A DNA stretch of 64,000 bases from Marinobacterium marinum (GCF_013868415.1 NZ_JACEMT010000043.1:1-64000), one strand, 5' to 3'. Positions 28,985-38,233 are shown, counted from the stretch's first letter. Numbers and translations are program-made. The notes: a model not told the origin generated them from the letters alone.

Positions 28985-29869
28985 GTGCGCCAAGGGCGGG
29001 GCATAGCGAGGATCTGGGCGGCTCTGGTGCTGCTGATGGCTGGCTGTGCTTCCGCGCCTGATGCAGGGTCGAGTGGTTCGCTGAAGATTGTGCGTCAGAC
29101 TGTTTTGGCGGAGGAAGTCAGTGAAACCTCCGGCTTGGCGCTGCATGAAGGGCGCTTGTGGACACACAATGACAGTGGTGATGGCCCGCGTTTGTACGCG
29201 GTGTCTCCCGACAGCGGTACTGTCATCGAGCGGCGGATCTTGAGAGATGCGGTGAATCTTGACTGGGAAGAGCTGGCGCATGACGCTCGGTCCATGCATG
29301 TACTGGACTGCGGTAACAACTCTGGCCGGCGCGAGTGGATGCAGATCTACTCGGTGCGCTGGCGTGATCTGTCTGTAGCTGAGGAAGCATCTGTCCCTGC
29401 TCGGTTGACCGAGTTCCATTTTGCGGATGCTGAGCCGTCTGCAGGGCTGCACAAACACAACAATGATTGTGAGGCGGCGACCCTGGTGGAAGGAGAGATG
29501 TGGATTTTCAGCAAGAACTGGCGTGATCAGCATACGCGTCTTTACCGCCTGCAGGTGGATGGTGAGCGTCATGTTTTACGGAGCCAAGAGCGCTATCCGG
29601 TTGGAGGTCTGATTACCTCCGCGGATTATGATCCCGAGCGTCGCCAACTGGCCTTGTTGGGGTACACACGCAAGCGTTTCAGTTCTTCTGCGTTTCTTTG
29701 GCTGATACCTGTGGTCGAAAAGGTGCCCGACTGGTCGTTGGCGCGTCGCCACCACCTCTCCCCGGCAGGGCAGTGGGAAGCTGTTCTCTGGCAGCCCGAG
29801 GGGGTGTTGTTGACGCGCGAGGCCAGTGTGTTAGGGCAGAGCTGGCTGGGTTTTGTCCGACTGCCTTGA
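28985..29869 (+). CDS. Putative lipoprotein, beta-propeller-like
   Basis: I do not recognise a characterised homologue. The 294-residue protein starts with a short basic region, a hydrophobic stretch and the lipobox LMAGC (cysteine near residue 21), so it should be lipidated and exported. The rest is rich in beta-strand repeats such as SGLALHEGRLWTHNDSGDG, ATLVEGEMWIFSKNW and GLITSADYDPE, which suggest a propeller fold with acidic, possibly metal-binding loops. The start is GTG at 28985, 3 bp after the glnS stop with no separate promoter, so it is likely co-transcribed with glnS. Envelope location is inferred from the lipobox. Confidence 0.75.
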   Translation: MRQGRGIARIWAALVLLMAGCASAPDAGSSGSLKIVRQTVLAEEVSETSGLALHEGRLWTHNDSGDGPRLYAVSPDSGTVIERRILRDAVNLDWEELAHDARSMHVLDCGNNSGRREWMQIYSVRWRDLSVAEEASVPARLTEFHFADAEPSAGLHKHNNDCEAATLVEGEMWIFSKNWRDQHTRLYRLQVDGERHVLRSQERYPVGGLITSADYDPERRQLALLGYTRKRFSSSAFLWLIPVVEKVPDWSLARRHHLSPAGQWEAVLWQPEGVLLTREASVLGQSWLGFVRLP

Positions 29870-29939
29870 TCGCAGCTACTTGACTATTCAGGCATAATCC
29901 TGAAGCCTTGTTCAGGCAAAAGTATATTCATTTGTAGTT

Positions 29940-29957
29940 TCGCCCAGGAGTGGGCGA
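29940..29957 (+). terminator. Hairpin between lipoprotein gene and cysS
   Basis: TCGCCCA-GGAG-TGGGCGA followed by TTTCCTTTC. It could end the glnS transcript or lie in the cysS leader; a CATAAT -10-like box is at about 29893. Confidence 0.4.
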
Positions 29958-29986
29958 TTTCCTTTCACAGAGTTCGGCAGAGCCCA

Positions 29987-31378
29987 ATGCTTCATATCTA
30001 CAATACACTGACCAACAGCAAAACGATTTTCACCCCGATTGAACCCGGCAAAATCCGCATGTATGTGTGTGGCGTTACGGTATACGACCTCTGTCATATC
30101 GGTCATGCGCGCGTCATGGTGGCGTTTGATGTGATGACTCGTTATTTGCGTGCTCGGGGCTGGGATGTCGATTATGTGCGCAATATCACCGATGTGGATG
30201 ACAAGATTATTCGTCGTGCAGCGGAAAACAATGAGACGGTTGATCAGTTGACCGAGCGGATGATCGCTGCCATGCATGAGGATGAGGCGCGTCTGAATGT
30301 GCTGCGTCCCGATCAGGAGCCGAAGGCGACCGCTCATATCGATGACATTGTTAATATGGTGCAGACCCTGATCGATAAGGGATATGCATATGCGGCTGAC
30401 AATGGTGACGTATATTACCGTGTCGAAAAATTCGAAAACTACGGACGGCTCACCAATAAGGTGCTGGAAGACCTGCGCTCGGGTGCGCGAGTGGAGGTGG
30501 AAGAAGCGAAGGAAAGTCCGCTCGACTTTGTGCTCTGGAAGAGTGCCAAACCTGGTGAAGTGAGCTGGGAATCCCCTTGGGGGGCAGGCCGTCCGGGATG
30601 GCATATTGAATGTTCTGCCATGTCCAAGTGCTGCCTGGGCGATACCTTTGATATTCATGGTGGTGGTCCGGACTTGCCGTTTCCACATCATGAAAACGAA
30701 ATCGCGCAGTCCGAGGCGGCCAACGGGTGCACGTATGCCCATTATTGGGTGCATGCAGGACCGGTGCGTATGGGCAAGGAAAAAATGTCCAAGTCACTGG
30801 GTAACTTTTTTACCATCCGTGATGTGCTGCAGCATTATAATCCGGAGGTTGTGCGGTATTTCCTGTCGAGTGTGCATTATCGCAGTTACATCGATTACTC
30901 GGAAGACAGTCTCAAGGAAGCGCAGAGTGCACTGGAGCGTTTCTATCAGGCGTTGGCGTCCGTGGAGGCTGCTGAGAGTGGTGCTGCGCTTGATAATGAT
31001 TTTGAACTGCGCTTCTGTGAGGCGATGGATGATGATTTCAACACCCCGCGTGCGTTGGCTGTATTGTTTGAGTTGGTGAGTGAGCTTAACAAGGCGGTCA
31101 GGGAGGGGTGTGGAGATGCGCCGCAACTGGCAGCTCAGTTGAAGCGGCTGGCTGGCATGATCGGTCTGCTGGAACAGTCTCCTCAGGCGTTTTTGCAGGG
31201 GGAAAGCGGTGCAGATGATCTGTCGGCTGAAGAGATCGAACGTCTTATCGAGCAGCGTAATCAGGCGCGCAAAGACAAGAATTTTGCGGAAGCCGATCGA
31301 GTGCGTGATGTGCTGGCTGATAAGGGAATAGTGCTCAAGGATAGCCGTGAAGGTACAGGTTGGTATCGCGAGCATTAA
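29987..31378 (+). CDS. cysS: Cysteinyl-tRNA synthetase
   Basis: CysRS charges tRNA-Cys. The 463-residue class I enzyme has the zinc ligand cysteine in YVCGVTVYD, the HIGH motif in CHIGHARVM, GWHIECSAMS and GGGPDLPFPHHENE (remaining zinc ligands), and KMSKSLGNF. Length equals E. coli CysS to within a few residues. It sits in the glnS-cysS-folD order known from pseudomonads. A strong terminator follows and separates it from convergent folD. Confidence 0.97.
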   Translation: MLHIYNTLTNSKTIFTPIEPGKIRMYVCGVTVYDLCHIGHARVMVAFDVMTRYLRARGWDVDYVRNITDVDDKIIRRAAENNETVDQLTERMIAAMHEDEARLNVLRPDQEPKATAHIDDIVNMVQTLIDKGYAYAADNGDVYYRVEKFENYGRLTNKVLEDLRSGARVEVEEAKESPLDFVLWKSAKPGEVSWESPWGAGRPGWHIECSAMSKCCLGDTFDIHGGGPDLPFPHHENEIAQSEAANGCTYAHYWVHAGPVRMGKEKMSKSLGNFFTIRDVLQHYNPEVVRYFLSSVHYRSYIDYSEDSLKEAQSALERFYQALASVEAAESGAALDNDFELRFCEAMDDDFNTPRALAVLFELVSELNKAVREGCGDAPQLAAQLKRLAGMIGLLEQSPQAFLQGESGADDLSAEEIERLIEQRNQARKDKNFAEADRVRDVLADKGIVLKDSREGTGWYREH

Positions 31379-31392
31379 GTATGTGAGGCTGG

Positions 31393-31429
31393 AACAGAAA
31401 CGCCGCTCTTGGAGCGGCGTTTCTGTTTT
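31393..31429. terminator. Bidirectional terminator between cysS and folD
   Basis: A 16-bp perfect stem, AACAGAAACGCCGCTC (31393-31408) with its complement at 31412-31427, loop TTG, followed by TT. A-rich and T-rich edges suit both directions. Confidence 0.92.
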
Positions 31430-31434
31430 CAAAG

Positions 31435-32289
31435 TCAGGTGTCAAGGCGGCTGGCTGCTTCCAACGTGTTCTCCATCAGAGTCGCGACTGTCATAGGGCC
31501 AACGCCGCCGGGAACCGGAGTGATCCAGCTGGCTCGTTCTGCGGCGGGTTCGAACTCGACATCCCCGACCAGGCGGCCGTCTTCTCGGCGGTTGATGCCC
31601 ACATCAATGACGATGGCGCCAGGCTTGATCCATTCGCCCTTGACCAGTCCCGGAATTCCGACGCCAACCACGACGATGTCGGCACGCCGTACATGTGCTT
31701 CCAGGTCGCGGGTGAAGCGGTGGGTCGTGGTGGTTGTGCAGCCGGCCAGTAGGAGTTCCAGGGTCATCGGGCGGCCAACGATGTTGGAGGCGCCAACAAT
31801 GACGGCTTCCTGTCCGTGCAGATCCACGCCCGTTGATTCCAGCAGTGTCATGACGCCTTTCGGAGTACAGGGACGTAGAGTCGGGATGCGCTGTGCCAGG
31901 CGGCCCAGATTGAAAGCATGGAATCCGTCCACGTCCTTGTCCGGACGAATGCGCTCCAGCACTTCGGTTGCATCCAGGTGGGCGGGCAGGGGCAGCTGTA
32001 CCAGGATGCCGTCGACATCGGCATCACTATTCAGGCTGTCTACAAGTTCCAGTAGTTCCTCGCGGGATGTTTCGGCCGGCAGGTCATAGGCTTTGGAAGT
32101 GATGCCGACTTCGGCACAGGCGTTCTTCTTGTTGCGAACATAGACCTGAGAGGCAGGATCGCTGCCTACCAGGACGACAGCCAGGCAGGGGGCTCGTTTG
32201 CCTGTTGCCAGACGGGCATCGATTCCGGCACGCACCTGCTGACGAACATTGGAAGCGATCTGTTTGCCATCAATGATTTGAGCACTCAT
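31435..32289 (-). CDS. folD: Methylenetetrahydrofolate dehydrogenase/cyclohydrolase
   Basis: FolD interconverts 5,10-methylene- and 10-formyl-tetrahydrofolate with NADP. The 284-residue protein shows [21 protein letters not shown] with the catalytic lysine, [10 protein letters not shown], the NADP-binding [11 protein letters not shown] and the signature [13 protein letters not shown]. The ATG at 32289 gives the normal N-terminus MSAQIIDGK; an upstream in-frame ATG at 32316 has no family support. The ribosome site is weak. It faces away from the tRNA operon promoter. Confidence 0.95.
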   Translation of the reverse strand: MSAQIIDGKQIASNVRQQVRAGIDARLATGKRAPCLAVVLVGSDPASQVYVRNKKNACAEVGITSKAYDLPAETSREELLELVDSLNSDADVDGILVQLPLPAHLDATEVLERIRPDKDVDGFHAFNLGRLAQRIPTLRPCTPKGVMTLLESTGVDLHGQEAVIVGASNIVGRPMTLELLLAGCTTTTTHRFTRDLEAHVRRADIVVVGVGIPGLVKGEWIKPGAIVIDVGINRREDGRLVGDVEFEPAAERASWITPVPGGVGPMTVATLMENTLEAASRLDT

Positions 32290-32428
32290 GGGTGAGGTAT
32301 GTTCCTTTAAGTACATATAGAGGCGAGTAATGGAATTATTTTCTCATTTTTGATCGCTTTGGCCAATGGACTTTTATTGTGCTTTTCGCTACAGGGTGTT
32401 GTTTCTGTTAAATAATTTAAAAAAACTG

Positions 32429-32457
32429 TTGACGCTGGAAAAGAGTGAGCCTAATAT
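32429..32457 (+). promoter_or_regulatory. Promoter of the tRNA operon
   Basis: TTGACG (32429-32434), 17-bp spacer, TAATAT (32452-32457), followed by a leader of about 43 nt before tRNA-Arg. Near-consensus sigma-70 spacing. Confidence 0.85.
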
Positions 32458-32506
32458 ACGCACCTCCTCGACGCGGGGAGTTACTCAAGGCGAGGCGGCG
32501 TATAAT

Positions 32507-32583
32507 GCGCTCGTAGCTCAACCGGATAGAGCAACGGCCTTCTAAGCCGTAGGTTGCAGGTTCGAGTCCTGCCGGGCGTGCCA
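32507..32583 (+). tRNA. tRNA-Arg (anticodon TCT)
   Basis: A 77-nt cloverleaf: acceptor GCGCTCG with CGGGCGT, D-arm GCTC/GAGC, anticodon stem ACGGC/GCCGT with loop CTTCTAA, T-arm with GGTTCGAGTCC, discriminator G and encoded CCA. Confidence 0.97.
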
Positions 32584-32614
32584 GGTCGTCTGGATGGTTG
32601 AGTAAAGAGGTTAT

Positions 32615-32691
32615 GGTGGGCGTAGCTCAGTTGGTAGAGCCCCGGATTGTGATTCCGGTGGTCGTGGGTTCGAGCCCCATCGTCCACCCCA
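32615..32691 (+). tRNA. tRNA-His (anticodon GTG), copy 1
   Basis: Acceptor GTGGGCG pairs with CGTCCAC, an extra G-1 at 32615 opposes C73, the anticodon loop is TTGTGAT, and CCA is encoded. The G-1/C73 pair is the hallmark of tRNA-His. Confidence 0.97.
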
Positions 32692-32720
32692 TTACCTCAG
32701 GCTAGTCAGCCATTGTAAAT

Positions 32721-32805
32721 GCGGAAGTGGTGAAATTGGTAGACACGCTGGATTTAGGTTCCAGTGCCGCAAGGTGTGAGAGTTCGAGTCTCTCCTTCCG
32801 CACCA
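32721..32805 (+). tRNA. tRNA-Leu (anticodon TAG)
   Basis: An 85-nt class II tRNA: acceptor GCGGAAG/CTTCCGC, anticodon stem CTGGA/TCCAG with loop TTTAGGT, a long variable arm (TGCCGCAAGGTGT) and encoded CCA. Confidence 0.97.
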
Positions 32806-33055
32806 TGTTTCTGATGCATATTTCTCGCACATCTTCTATATATCCTATATCTCTTCTGTTTTCCTGTTTCCAATTGCCCTAAATGTACGGTCGAGGCAGT
32901 TCCGTCCGGCTGGTTTTGTAGGCTTCGTGTCTTTTTATATCTTATTGTGCATGTGTGGCTGACTTCATTCGCAGCTGTCTATCGGCTGGCCTGAAGTCTG
33001 TGGCCAGGTGCGTGGTCTTGCACTGACAAAAATGTCATAAAGTTTAAAATAATTG

Positions 33056-33084
33056 TTGCAATCAAAAACTTACATCAGTATAGT
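33056..33084 (+). promoter_or_regulatory. Promoter for the second tRNA-His
   Basis: TTGCAA (33056-33061), 17-bp spacer, TATAGT (33079-33084). It would give a leader of about 120 nt to the tRNA at 33213. The surrounding gap 32806-33212 is AT-rich and holds no gene that I can see. Confidence 0.6.
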
Positions 33085-33212
33085 ACGCGCCATCGAAAGA
33101 CATGCAGCAGGTTGCGCTGAATCGGTGCTTCTTGAATATGTTGATCGAATACCCGGAATTTAATTCAGTCAGTACTGAGTTGTAATGGGTATAGCTTTAA
33201 ATACACTAATGT

Positions 33213-33289
33213 GGTGGGCGTAGCTCAGTTGGTAGAGCCCCGGATTGTGATTCCGGTGGTCGTGGGTTCGAGCCCCATCGTCCACCCCA
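33213..33289 (+). tRNA. tRNA-His (anticodon GTG), copy 2
   Basis: Identical over its length to copy 1 at 32615-32691, including G-1 and encoded CCA. It stands about 400 bp from the other tRNAs, with its own candidate promoter and a downstream terminator. Confidence 0.97.
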
Positions 33290-33337
33290 GTGTGTATCCT
33301 GCCTTGTTTTAAAATATCCCTCTTTTTTGTTTGACAG

Positions 33338-33356
33338 GCGCATTTATGCGCTTTTT
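33338..33356 (+). terminator. Terminator after tRNA-His copy 2
   Basis: GCGCA-TTTA-TGCGC followed by TTTTT. Confidence 0.7.
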
Positions 33357-33511
33357 CGCGTTGTTTGTGCTGGCATTTCGCTTGACTAATGGCGGCACTT
33401 GCATGAAAATTTCGCGCTTTAGAATTTTTGGCTCTGCTGGTCGGTCGTGCTATATCAAGACGAGCCTGCAGGTCGCTACATCATGCTGCAAAACTATTTG
33501 TGAGGATCTCC

Positions 33512-34858
33512 ATGCAAGTTTCTGTTGAAACGACTTCCGGCCTTGAGCGTCAGATGACCATCACTGTTCCGGCTGAGCGCATCGACCAGGACGTAAACAA
33601 ACTGGTTGCCCAGCAGGCACGCACTCGCCGTCTGGATGGCTTCCGTCCGGGTAAAGTACCGCCCAAGGTGATCAAACGCATGTTTGGCAGCTCGATCCGT
33701 CAGGACGTTTTGGGTCAGGTAGTACAGGAGACTTTTTACACCGCTGTTGAGCAGGAAAAACTGCAGCCGGCGGGCGGGCCCAGCATTGAATTCAAAAACG
33801 ACAAGGAAGGCGAAGATCTGCAGTACGTTGCCACCTTTGAAGTTTACCCGGAGATCGAACTGAAGGATCTGGCCGGAGTTGAGCTGGAAAAGCAGACTGC
33901 AGATATCACCGATGCCGATCTGGACAAAATGATCGAAACTCTGCAGAAACAGCAGGCTGACTGGAAAGAAGTTGAGCGTGCCGCCGCTGACGGCGATCGT
34001 GTGAAGATCGACTTCGAAGGCTTCATTGATGGTGAAGCATTTGACGGCGGCAAGGCTGAAGGTCATGACCTGGTGCTGGGTTCAGGCTCTATGATTCCGG
34101 GCTTCGAAGCGGGTCTGGAAGGCAAAAAGGCAGGTGAAGAGTTTGATCTGGAAGTGAGCTTCCCGGAAGACTACCATGCTGAAAACCTGAAAGGTAAAGC
34201 GGCTGTATTCAAAACCAAGGTGCAGTCTGTTTCCGCTCAGGAACTGCCGGAACTGAACGAAGAATTCTTCTCTCGCTTCGGTATCGAAGAGAAAGAGTTG
34301 GACGGCTTCAAAGTTGAAGTGCGCAAGAACATGGAGCGTGAACTGAAGCAGGCGCTGAAAATGAAGCTGAAAGATCAGGTCTTCACTCAGCTGCTGAAAG
34401 TAAACGACATCACTGTACCGGCGGCCCTGATCGACAGCGAAATCGATAACCTGCGTCGTCAGGCGATTCAGCAGTTTGGTGGTCCGGATGCAAACATTGA
34501 TCCGAACATGCTGCCCAAGGAAATGTTCGAAGACCAGGCTGGACGCCGTGTCAGCGTGGGTCTGCTGGTTCAGGAAGTCGTGAAGGCCAATGAGCTTGAA
34601 GCTGACGAAGACCGCGTCCGTGAAACCGTTGAAGAAATGGCGTCTACTTACCAGGATTCCCAGCAGGTTATCGACTGGTACTACGGCAACGATCAGATTC
34701 TGAACCAGATCAAGAGCCTGGTGCTGGAAGATCAAGTGGTTGATCATCTGGTTGCATCTGCTAAAGTCACTGAAAAGGCCGTTCCTTACGAGGAAGCCAT
34801 TCAGCCGGCACAGCAGCAGAACGACGATGCTGCTGACGCAGAAGAAAGCGAAGCCTGA
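33512..34858 (+). CDS. tig: Trigger factor
   Basis: Trigger factor is the ribosome-bound chaperone and prolyl isomerase that meets nascent chains. The 448-residue protein has the N-terminal ribosome-docking signature GFRPGKVPPKV, a central FKBP-like domain (about 150-245, DRVKIDFEGFIDG, GSGSMIPGFEAGLEG) and a helical C-terminal chaperone domain with an acidic, Gln-rich tail. The ATG at 33512 follows GAGGATCTC and gives the family start MQVSVETTSGLERQ. It begins the conserved tig-clpP-clpX order. Confidence 0.97.
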   Translation: MQVSVETTSGLERQMTITVPAERIDQDVNKLVAQQARTRRLDGFRPGKVPPKVIKRMFGSSIRQDVLGQVVQETFYTAVEQEKLQPAGGPSIEFKNDKEGEDLQYVATFEVYPEIELKDLAGVELEKQTADITDADLDKMIETLQKQQADWKEVERAAADGDRVKIDFEGFIDGEAFDGGKAEGHDLVLGSGSMIPGFEAGLEGKKAGEEFDLEVSFPEDYHAENLKGKAAVFKTKVQSVSAQELPELNEEFFSRFGIEEKELDGFKVEVRKNMERELKQALKMKLKDQVFTQLLKVNDITVPAALIDSEIDNLRRQAIQQFGGPDANIDPNMLPKEMFEDQAGRRVSVGLLVQEVVKANELEADEDRVRETVEEMASTYQDSQQVIDWYYGNDQILNQIKSLVLEDQVVDHLVASAKVTEKAVPYEEAIQPAQQQNDDAADAEESEA

Positions 34859-34894
34859 TCCGGACATCCGGTAGGGGCATAAGCTACAACGGAA

Positions 34895-34926
34895 ACGGCA
34901 GTTGGCTTGGCTGACTGTCGTTTTTT
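34895..34926 (+). terminator. Terminator/attenuator between tig and clpP
   Basis: ACGGCAGT and ACTGTCGT form an 8-bp stem with one G-U pair and an 11-nt loop, followed by six Ts. It would separate tig from clpPX transcription. Confidence 0.65.
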
Positions 34927-34953
34927 CGCTTATCAGGTAAGGAGAATTAGTGC

Positions 34954-35589
34954 ATGGCAGATATCTACACAGGGCGCTCCAACGAAATCACCGGCTCGGG
35001 TCTGGTGCCAATGGTTGTCGAGCAGAGCTCACGCGGCGAGCGGGCCTATGATATCTACTCCCGTCTGCTCAAGGAGCGGTTGATTTTTTTGGTGGGGCCG
35101 GTGGAAGATCACATGGCTAACCTGATCGTGGCTCAGCTGTTGTTCCTGGAAGCCGAGAACCCCGACAAGGATATTCACCTTTACATCAACTCTCCGGGTG
35201 GCTCCGTTACGGCCGGTATGGCCATCTACGACACCATGCAGTTTATCAAGCCGGACGTTAGCACCATGTGTATCGGTCAGGCAGCCAGTATGGGAGCTTT
35301 CCTGTTGGCCGGTGGTGCTGCTGGCAAGCGTTGCGCCTTGCCGAACGCACGCATGATGATTCATCAGCCGTTGGGCGGTTACCAGGGGCAGGCGTCCGAT
35401 ATCGAAATTCATACACGTGAAATTCTGACCATTCGTGAAAAGCTCAATCGCCTGCTGGCCGAGCATACCGGTCAGGATCTGGAAACCATCATCCGTGATA
35501 CCGACCGCGATAACTTCATGAATTCGCAGACCGCGGTTGAATATGGCTTGATTGATACGGTCATGGAGCGTCGCCAGGGCACCGATTGA
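34954..35589 (+). CDS. clpP: ATP-dependent Clp protease proteolytic subunit
   Basis: ClpP forms the double-heptamer proteolytic chamber used with ClpX and ClpA. The 211-residue protein carries the catalytic serine S112 in [11 protein letters not shown], histidine H137 in MMIHQPLGG, and an aspartate in the C-terminal third. The oligomer-forming [17 protein letters not shown] stretch is typical. A short N-terminal propeptide before the mature start (probably near residue 15) is expected from the family. clpX follows after about 100 bp. Confidence 0.97.
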   Translation: MADIYTGRSNEITGSGLVPMVVEQSSRGERAYDIYSRLLKERLIFLVGPVEDHMANLIVAQLLFLEAENPDKDIHLYINSPGGSVTAGMAIYDTMQFIKPDVSTMCIGQAASMGAFLLAGGAAGKRCALPNARMMIHQPLGGYQGQASDIEIHTREILTIREKLNRLLAEHTGQDLETIIRDTDRDNFMNSQTAVEYGLIDTVMERRQGTD

Positions 35590-35691
35590 TGTCATGGCCG
35601 ATCCTGGGGCGGTCGATAGGATCTCCTGTAAGGTTGAAAAACCCGGGTATCGGGCGCATACAAAGAGTAAACGGTTTTTTGAGGTAAGAAG

Positions 35692-36966
35692 ATGGCAGAC
35701 GAGACGACCGGCAAGGACGGAGAGGGCAGCAAGCTGTTCTGTTCCTTCTGTGGCAAAAGCCAGGATGAAGTGCGTAAATTGATCGCAGGTCCCTCTGTCT
35801 TTATCTGTGATGAGTGTGTCGATCTTTGTAACGATATCATCCGTGAGGAGATTCAGGAGAGCGACGAGCAGGAGACCCGTGAGACCCTGCCAACACCGGC
35901 AGAGATCAAGGCGACCCTGGATGACTATGTGATCGGTCAGGAACGTGCCAAGAAGGTACTGGCTGTTGCGGTATACAACCACTACAAGCGCCTTCGTTTT
36001 CAGCAGAAAGGTGAAGTGGAACTGGGTAAGAGCAATATCCTGCTGATTGGCCCGACCGGCAGTGGCAAGACGTTGCTGGCCGAGACCATGGCGCGACTGC
36101 TGAATGTGCCGTTCACGATTGCAGATGCAACAACGCTGACCGAAGCGGGCTATGTCGGTGAAGATGTTGAGAACATCATTCAGAAGCTGCTGCAGAAGTG
36201 CGACTACGATGTTGAAAAAGCCCAATTGGGTATCGTCTATATTGACGAAATCGACAAGATTTCGCGCAAGTCCGATAACCCGTCCATCACCCGTGATGTG
36301 TCCGGTGAAGGGGTGCAGCAGGCACTGCTGAAGCTGATTGAAGGCACGGTGGCTTCGGTGCCGCCTCAGGGAGGGCGCAAGCATCCGCAGCAGGAGTTTC
36401 TGCAAGTGGATACGTCAAATATCCTGTTCATCTGTGGCGGTGCCTTTGCTGGCCTGGAAAAAATTATCCGCGATCGCAGTGAGCGCAGCTCCATTGGCTT
36501 TAGTGCCGTGGTCAAAAGCAAGGACGAAAGCCGTCTGAGTGAAGTGCTGCATGATGTGGAAGCGGAAGATCTGGTCAAATTCGGTCTGATTCCGGAGTTT
36601 GTCGGTCGTCTGCCGATGGTGGCGACTTTGTCCGAACTGGATGAGGGGGCCTTGATTCAAATCCTGACCGAACCCAAGAACAGCCTGGTCAAGCAGTATC
36701 AGGCGCTGTTTGAAATGGAAGGGGTTGAAGTCGACTTCCGGGAAGAAGCGCTTAAGGCCATCGCGGCCAAGGCGCTGGAGCGACGTACAGGTGCGCGAGG
36801 CTTGCGTTCCATTCTGGAAGCAACGCTGTTGGAGATCATGTATCAGCTGCCATCACTGGAAAATGTGGTGAAGGTCGTGATAGATGAAGGTGTGATCAAT
36901 GGTACCTCCGAACCTCTCCTGATCTATGAAAACCAGGACACGCCCAAGGCTGCCCAGGATCACTGA
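35692..36966 (+). CDS. clpX: Clp protease ATP-binding subunit ClpX
   Basis: ClpX is the AAA+ unfoldase that feeds ClpP. The 424-residue protein begins with a C4 zinc-binding domain (CSFC near residue 17 and CDEC near 40), then Walker A GPTGSGKT, the pore loop GYVGED, Walker B YIDEIDK, the RKH loop GGRKHPQQE and the ClpP-docking IGF tripeptide in SSIGFSA. All functional motifs are present. A terminator follows at once. The lon gene usually found next in this order is absent here. Confidence 0.97.
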   Translation: MADETTGKDGEGSKLFCSFCGKSQDEVRKLIAGPSVFICDECVDLCNDIIREEIQESDEQETRETLPTPAEIKATLDDYVIGQERAKKVLAVAVYNHYKRLRFQQKGEVELGKSNILLIGPTGSGKTLLAETMARLLNVPFTIADATTLTEAGYVGEDVENIIQKLLQKCDYDVEKAQLGIVYIDEIDKISRKSDNPSITRDVSGEGVQQALLKLIEGTVASVPPQGGRKHPQQEFLQVDTSNILFICGGAFAGLEKIIRDRSERSSIGFSAVVKSKDESRLSEVLHDVEAEDLVKFGLIPEFVGRLPMVATLSELDEGALIQILTEPKNSLVKQYQALFEMEGVEVDFREEALKAIAAKALERRTGARGLRSILEATLLEIMYQLPSLENVVKVVIDEGVINGTSEPLLIYENQDTPKAAQDH

Positions 36967-36988
36967 ACTTTGGTCTAGTGCCTCTCTG

Positions 36989-37014
36989 AAATCCCCGCAT
37001 CTGCGGGGATTTTT
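36989..37014 (+). terminator. Terminator of clpX
   Basis: AAATCCCCGC-ATCT-GCGGGGATTT followed by TT. Confidence 0.92.
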
Positions 37015-37020
37015 CTTACT

Positions 37021-37077
37021 AATGTTTCAAAAGTGAAACATTTCATTTTGCGCCGACTTCTATCGCCGTCTTATAAT
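37021..37077 (+). promoter_or_regulatory. Operator-like palindrome and promoter of the TRAP operon
   Basis: A 9-bp inverted repeat AATGTTTCA-AAAG-TGAAACATT (37021-37042) sits directly upstream of a possible promoter, TTGCGC (37048-37053), 18 bp, TATAAT (37072-37077). The site suits an activator, or a repressor that blocks the -35. No regulator gene is next to the operon. Confidence 0.55.
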
Positions 37078-37161
37078 CCTACAGCGGTCGTTAACATCCG
37101 AATGAGTTTGGACCTGTCGCGAGCCGTATCTGTTGGATCATAACGATAAAGGACTGGATAG

Positions 37162-38169
37162 ATGCTCAAACGTCGTACATTCATGGCTGCAGCCGCTGCA
37201 TGCATGCTGATGACTCCTGTTGCCCACGCTGAATACAAGGCCGAATACACCGTTTCTACGGTACTGCCGTCAGCCTTCCCCTGGGGGCAGGCCGCTGACA
37301 AATGGGTCGAGTTGGTGAAAGAGCGCTCTGCAGGGCGTATTAACATGAAGATTTACAGCAATGCTCAGCTGGTGTCAGGCGACCAGACCAAGGAATTTTC
37401 AGCCATGCGTTCAGGGCTGATCGATATGGCGGTCGGTTCCACGATCAACTGGTCTCCGCAGGTATCAGAGCTGAACCTGTTTTCACTGCCGTTTTTGATG
37501 CCGGACCATACGGCCATTGACGCGATCACGCAGGGCGAGGCCGGCAAGGCTGTGTTTGCGGCGATTGAGAAGCGCGGAGTAACGCCCCTGGCCTGGGGTG
37601 AGAATGGTTTCCGCCAGCTGTCCAACTCCAAGCTGAAAATCGACAAGCCTGCTGATTTGGAAGGTCTGAAAATCCGCGTGGTAGGCTCGCCGCTGTTCCA
37701 GGACACCTTTACCGCGCTGGGTGCAAACCCGACTCAGATGAGCTGGGCGGATGCAAAACCGGCGTTGACCACAGGTGCCGTAGATGGGCAGGAAAACCCG
37801 ATTTCGGTTTTTGACGTGGCGCGCATCGACCAAGTGGGCCAGACCCATCTGACCCGTTGGGGCTACATGGCAGACCCGCTGGTTTTTGCAGTCAGCACGC
37901 GCGTATGGCGTCAGTTTTCACCGGAAGATCAGCAGCTGCTGAAGCAGGCCGCTATCGATGCCGGCAAATGGGAGATCGAGAAATCCCGTGCCGAACTGGA
38001 CGCGACTTTGGCCAAGATCAAGGAGCGTGGTGTCGAGGTGACCGAGCTGACCCCCGAACAGCATGCGGCCTTTGTTGACGCTACCCAGTCGGTATACGAA
38101 AAATGGGCTCCTCGTATTGGTGAAGAGCTTGTGAAGCAGGCTCAGGACGCGGTTGCCAATCGTAAGTAA
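37162..38169 (+). CDS. dctP: TRAP transporter substrate-binding protein (DctP family)
   Basis: This is the periplasmic ligand-binding subunit of a tripartite ATP-independent transporter, usually for organic acids. The 335-residue protein has a signal peptide (MLKRRTFMAAAAACMLMTPV, cut likely after AHA at about residue 23). The DctP fold follows: LFSLPFLMPDHTAID, LKIRVVGSPLFQDTF with the arginine that commonly grips a substrate carboxylate, and GAVDGQENPI. It leads a dctP-dctQ-dctM operon. The substrate is not determined; closeness to exaC-pqq might suggest an alcohol-derived acid, but that is weak. Confidence 0.92.
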   Translation: MLKRRTFMAAAAACMLMTPVAHAEYKAEYTVSTVLPSAFPWGQAADKWVELVKERSAGRINMKIYSNAQLVSGDQTKEFSAMRSGLIDMAVGSTINWSPQVSELNLFSLPFLMPDHTAIDAITQGEAGKAVFAAIEKRGVTPLAWGENGFRQLSNSKLKIDKPADLEGLKIRVVGSPLFQDTFTALGANPTQMSWADAKPALTTGAVDGQENPISVFDVARIDQVGQTHLTRWGYMADPLVFAVSTRVWRQFSPEDQQLLKQAAIDAGKWEIEKSRAELDATLAKIKERGVEVTELTPEQHAAFVDATQSVYEKWAPRIGEELVKQAQDAVANRK

Positions 38170-38233
38170 TGTCGCTGAACCTGCTTGAGCGCCCGCCTCC
38201 TGTGCGGGCGTTGCTGTCTTGAACGGAGCTGAA

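Noticed and set aside
32501-32506. TATAAT directly before tRNA-Arg as a promoter
   Set aside because: It abuts the mature tRNA 5' end, too close to serve as its -10, and a better promoter lies at 32429-32457.
33180-33207. TTGTAA-16 bp-TACACT as promoter of tRNA-His copy 2
   Set aside because: It would start transcription at the mature tRNA 5' base with no leader for RNase P; the promoter at 33056-33084 is more likely.
35029-36405. 458-codon frame antisense to clpP and clpX
   Set aside because: Spans two certain genes on the other strand; no motif, no ribosome site.
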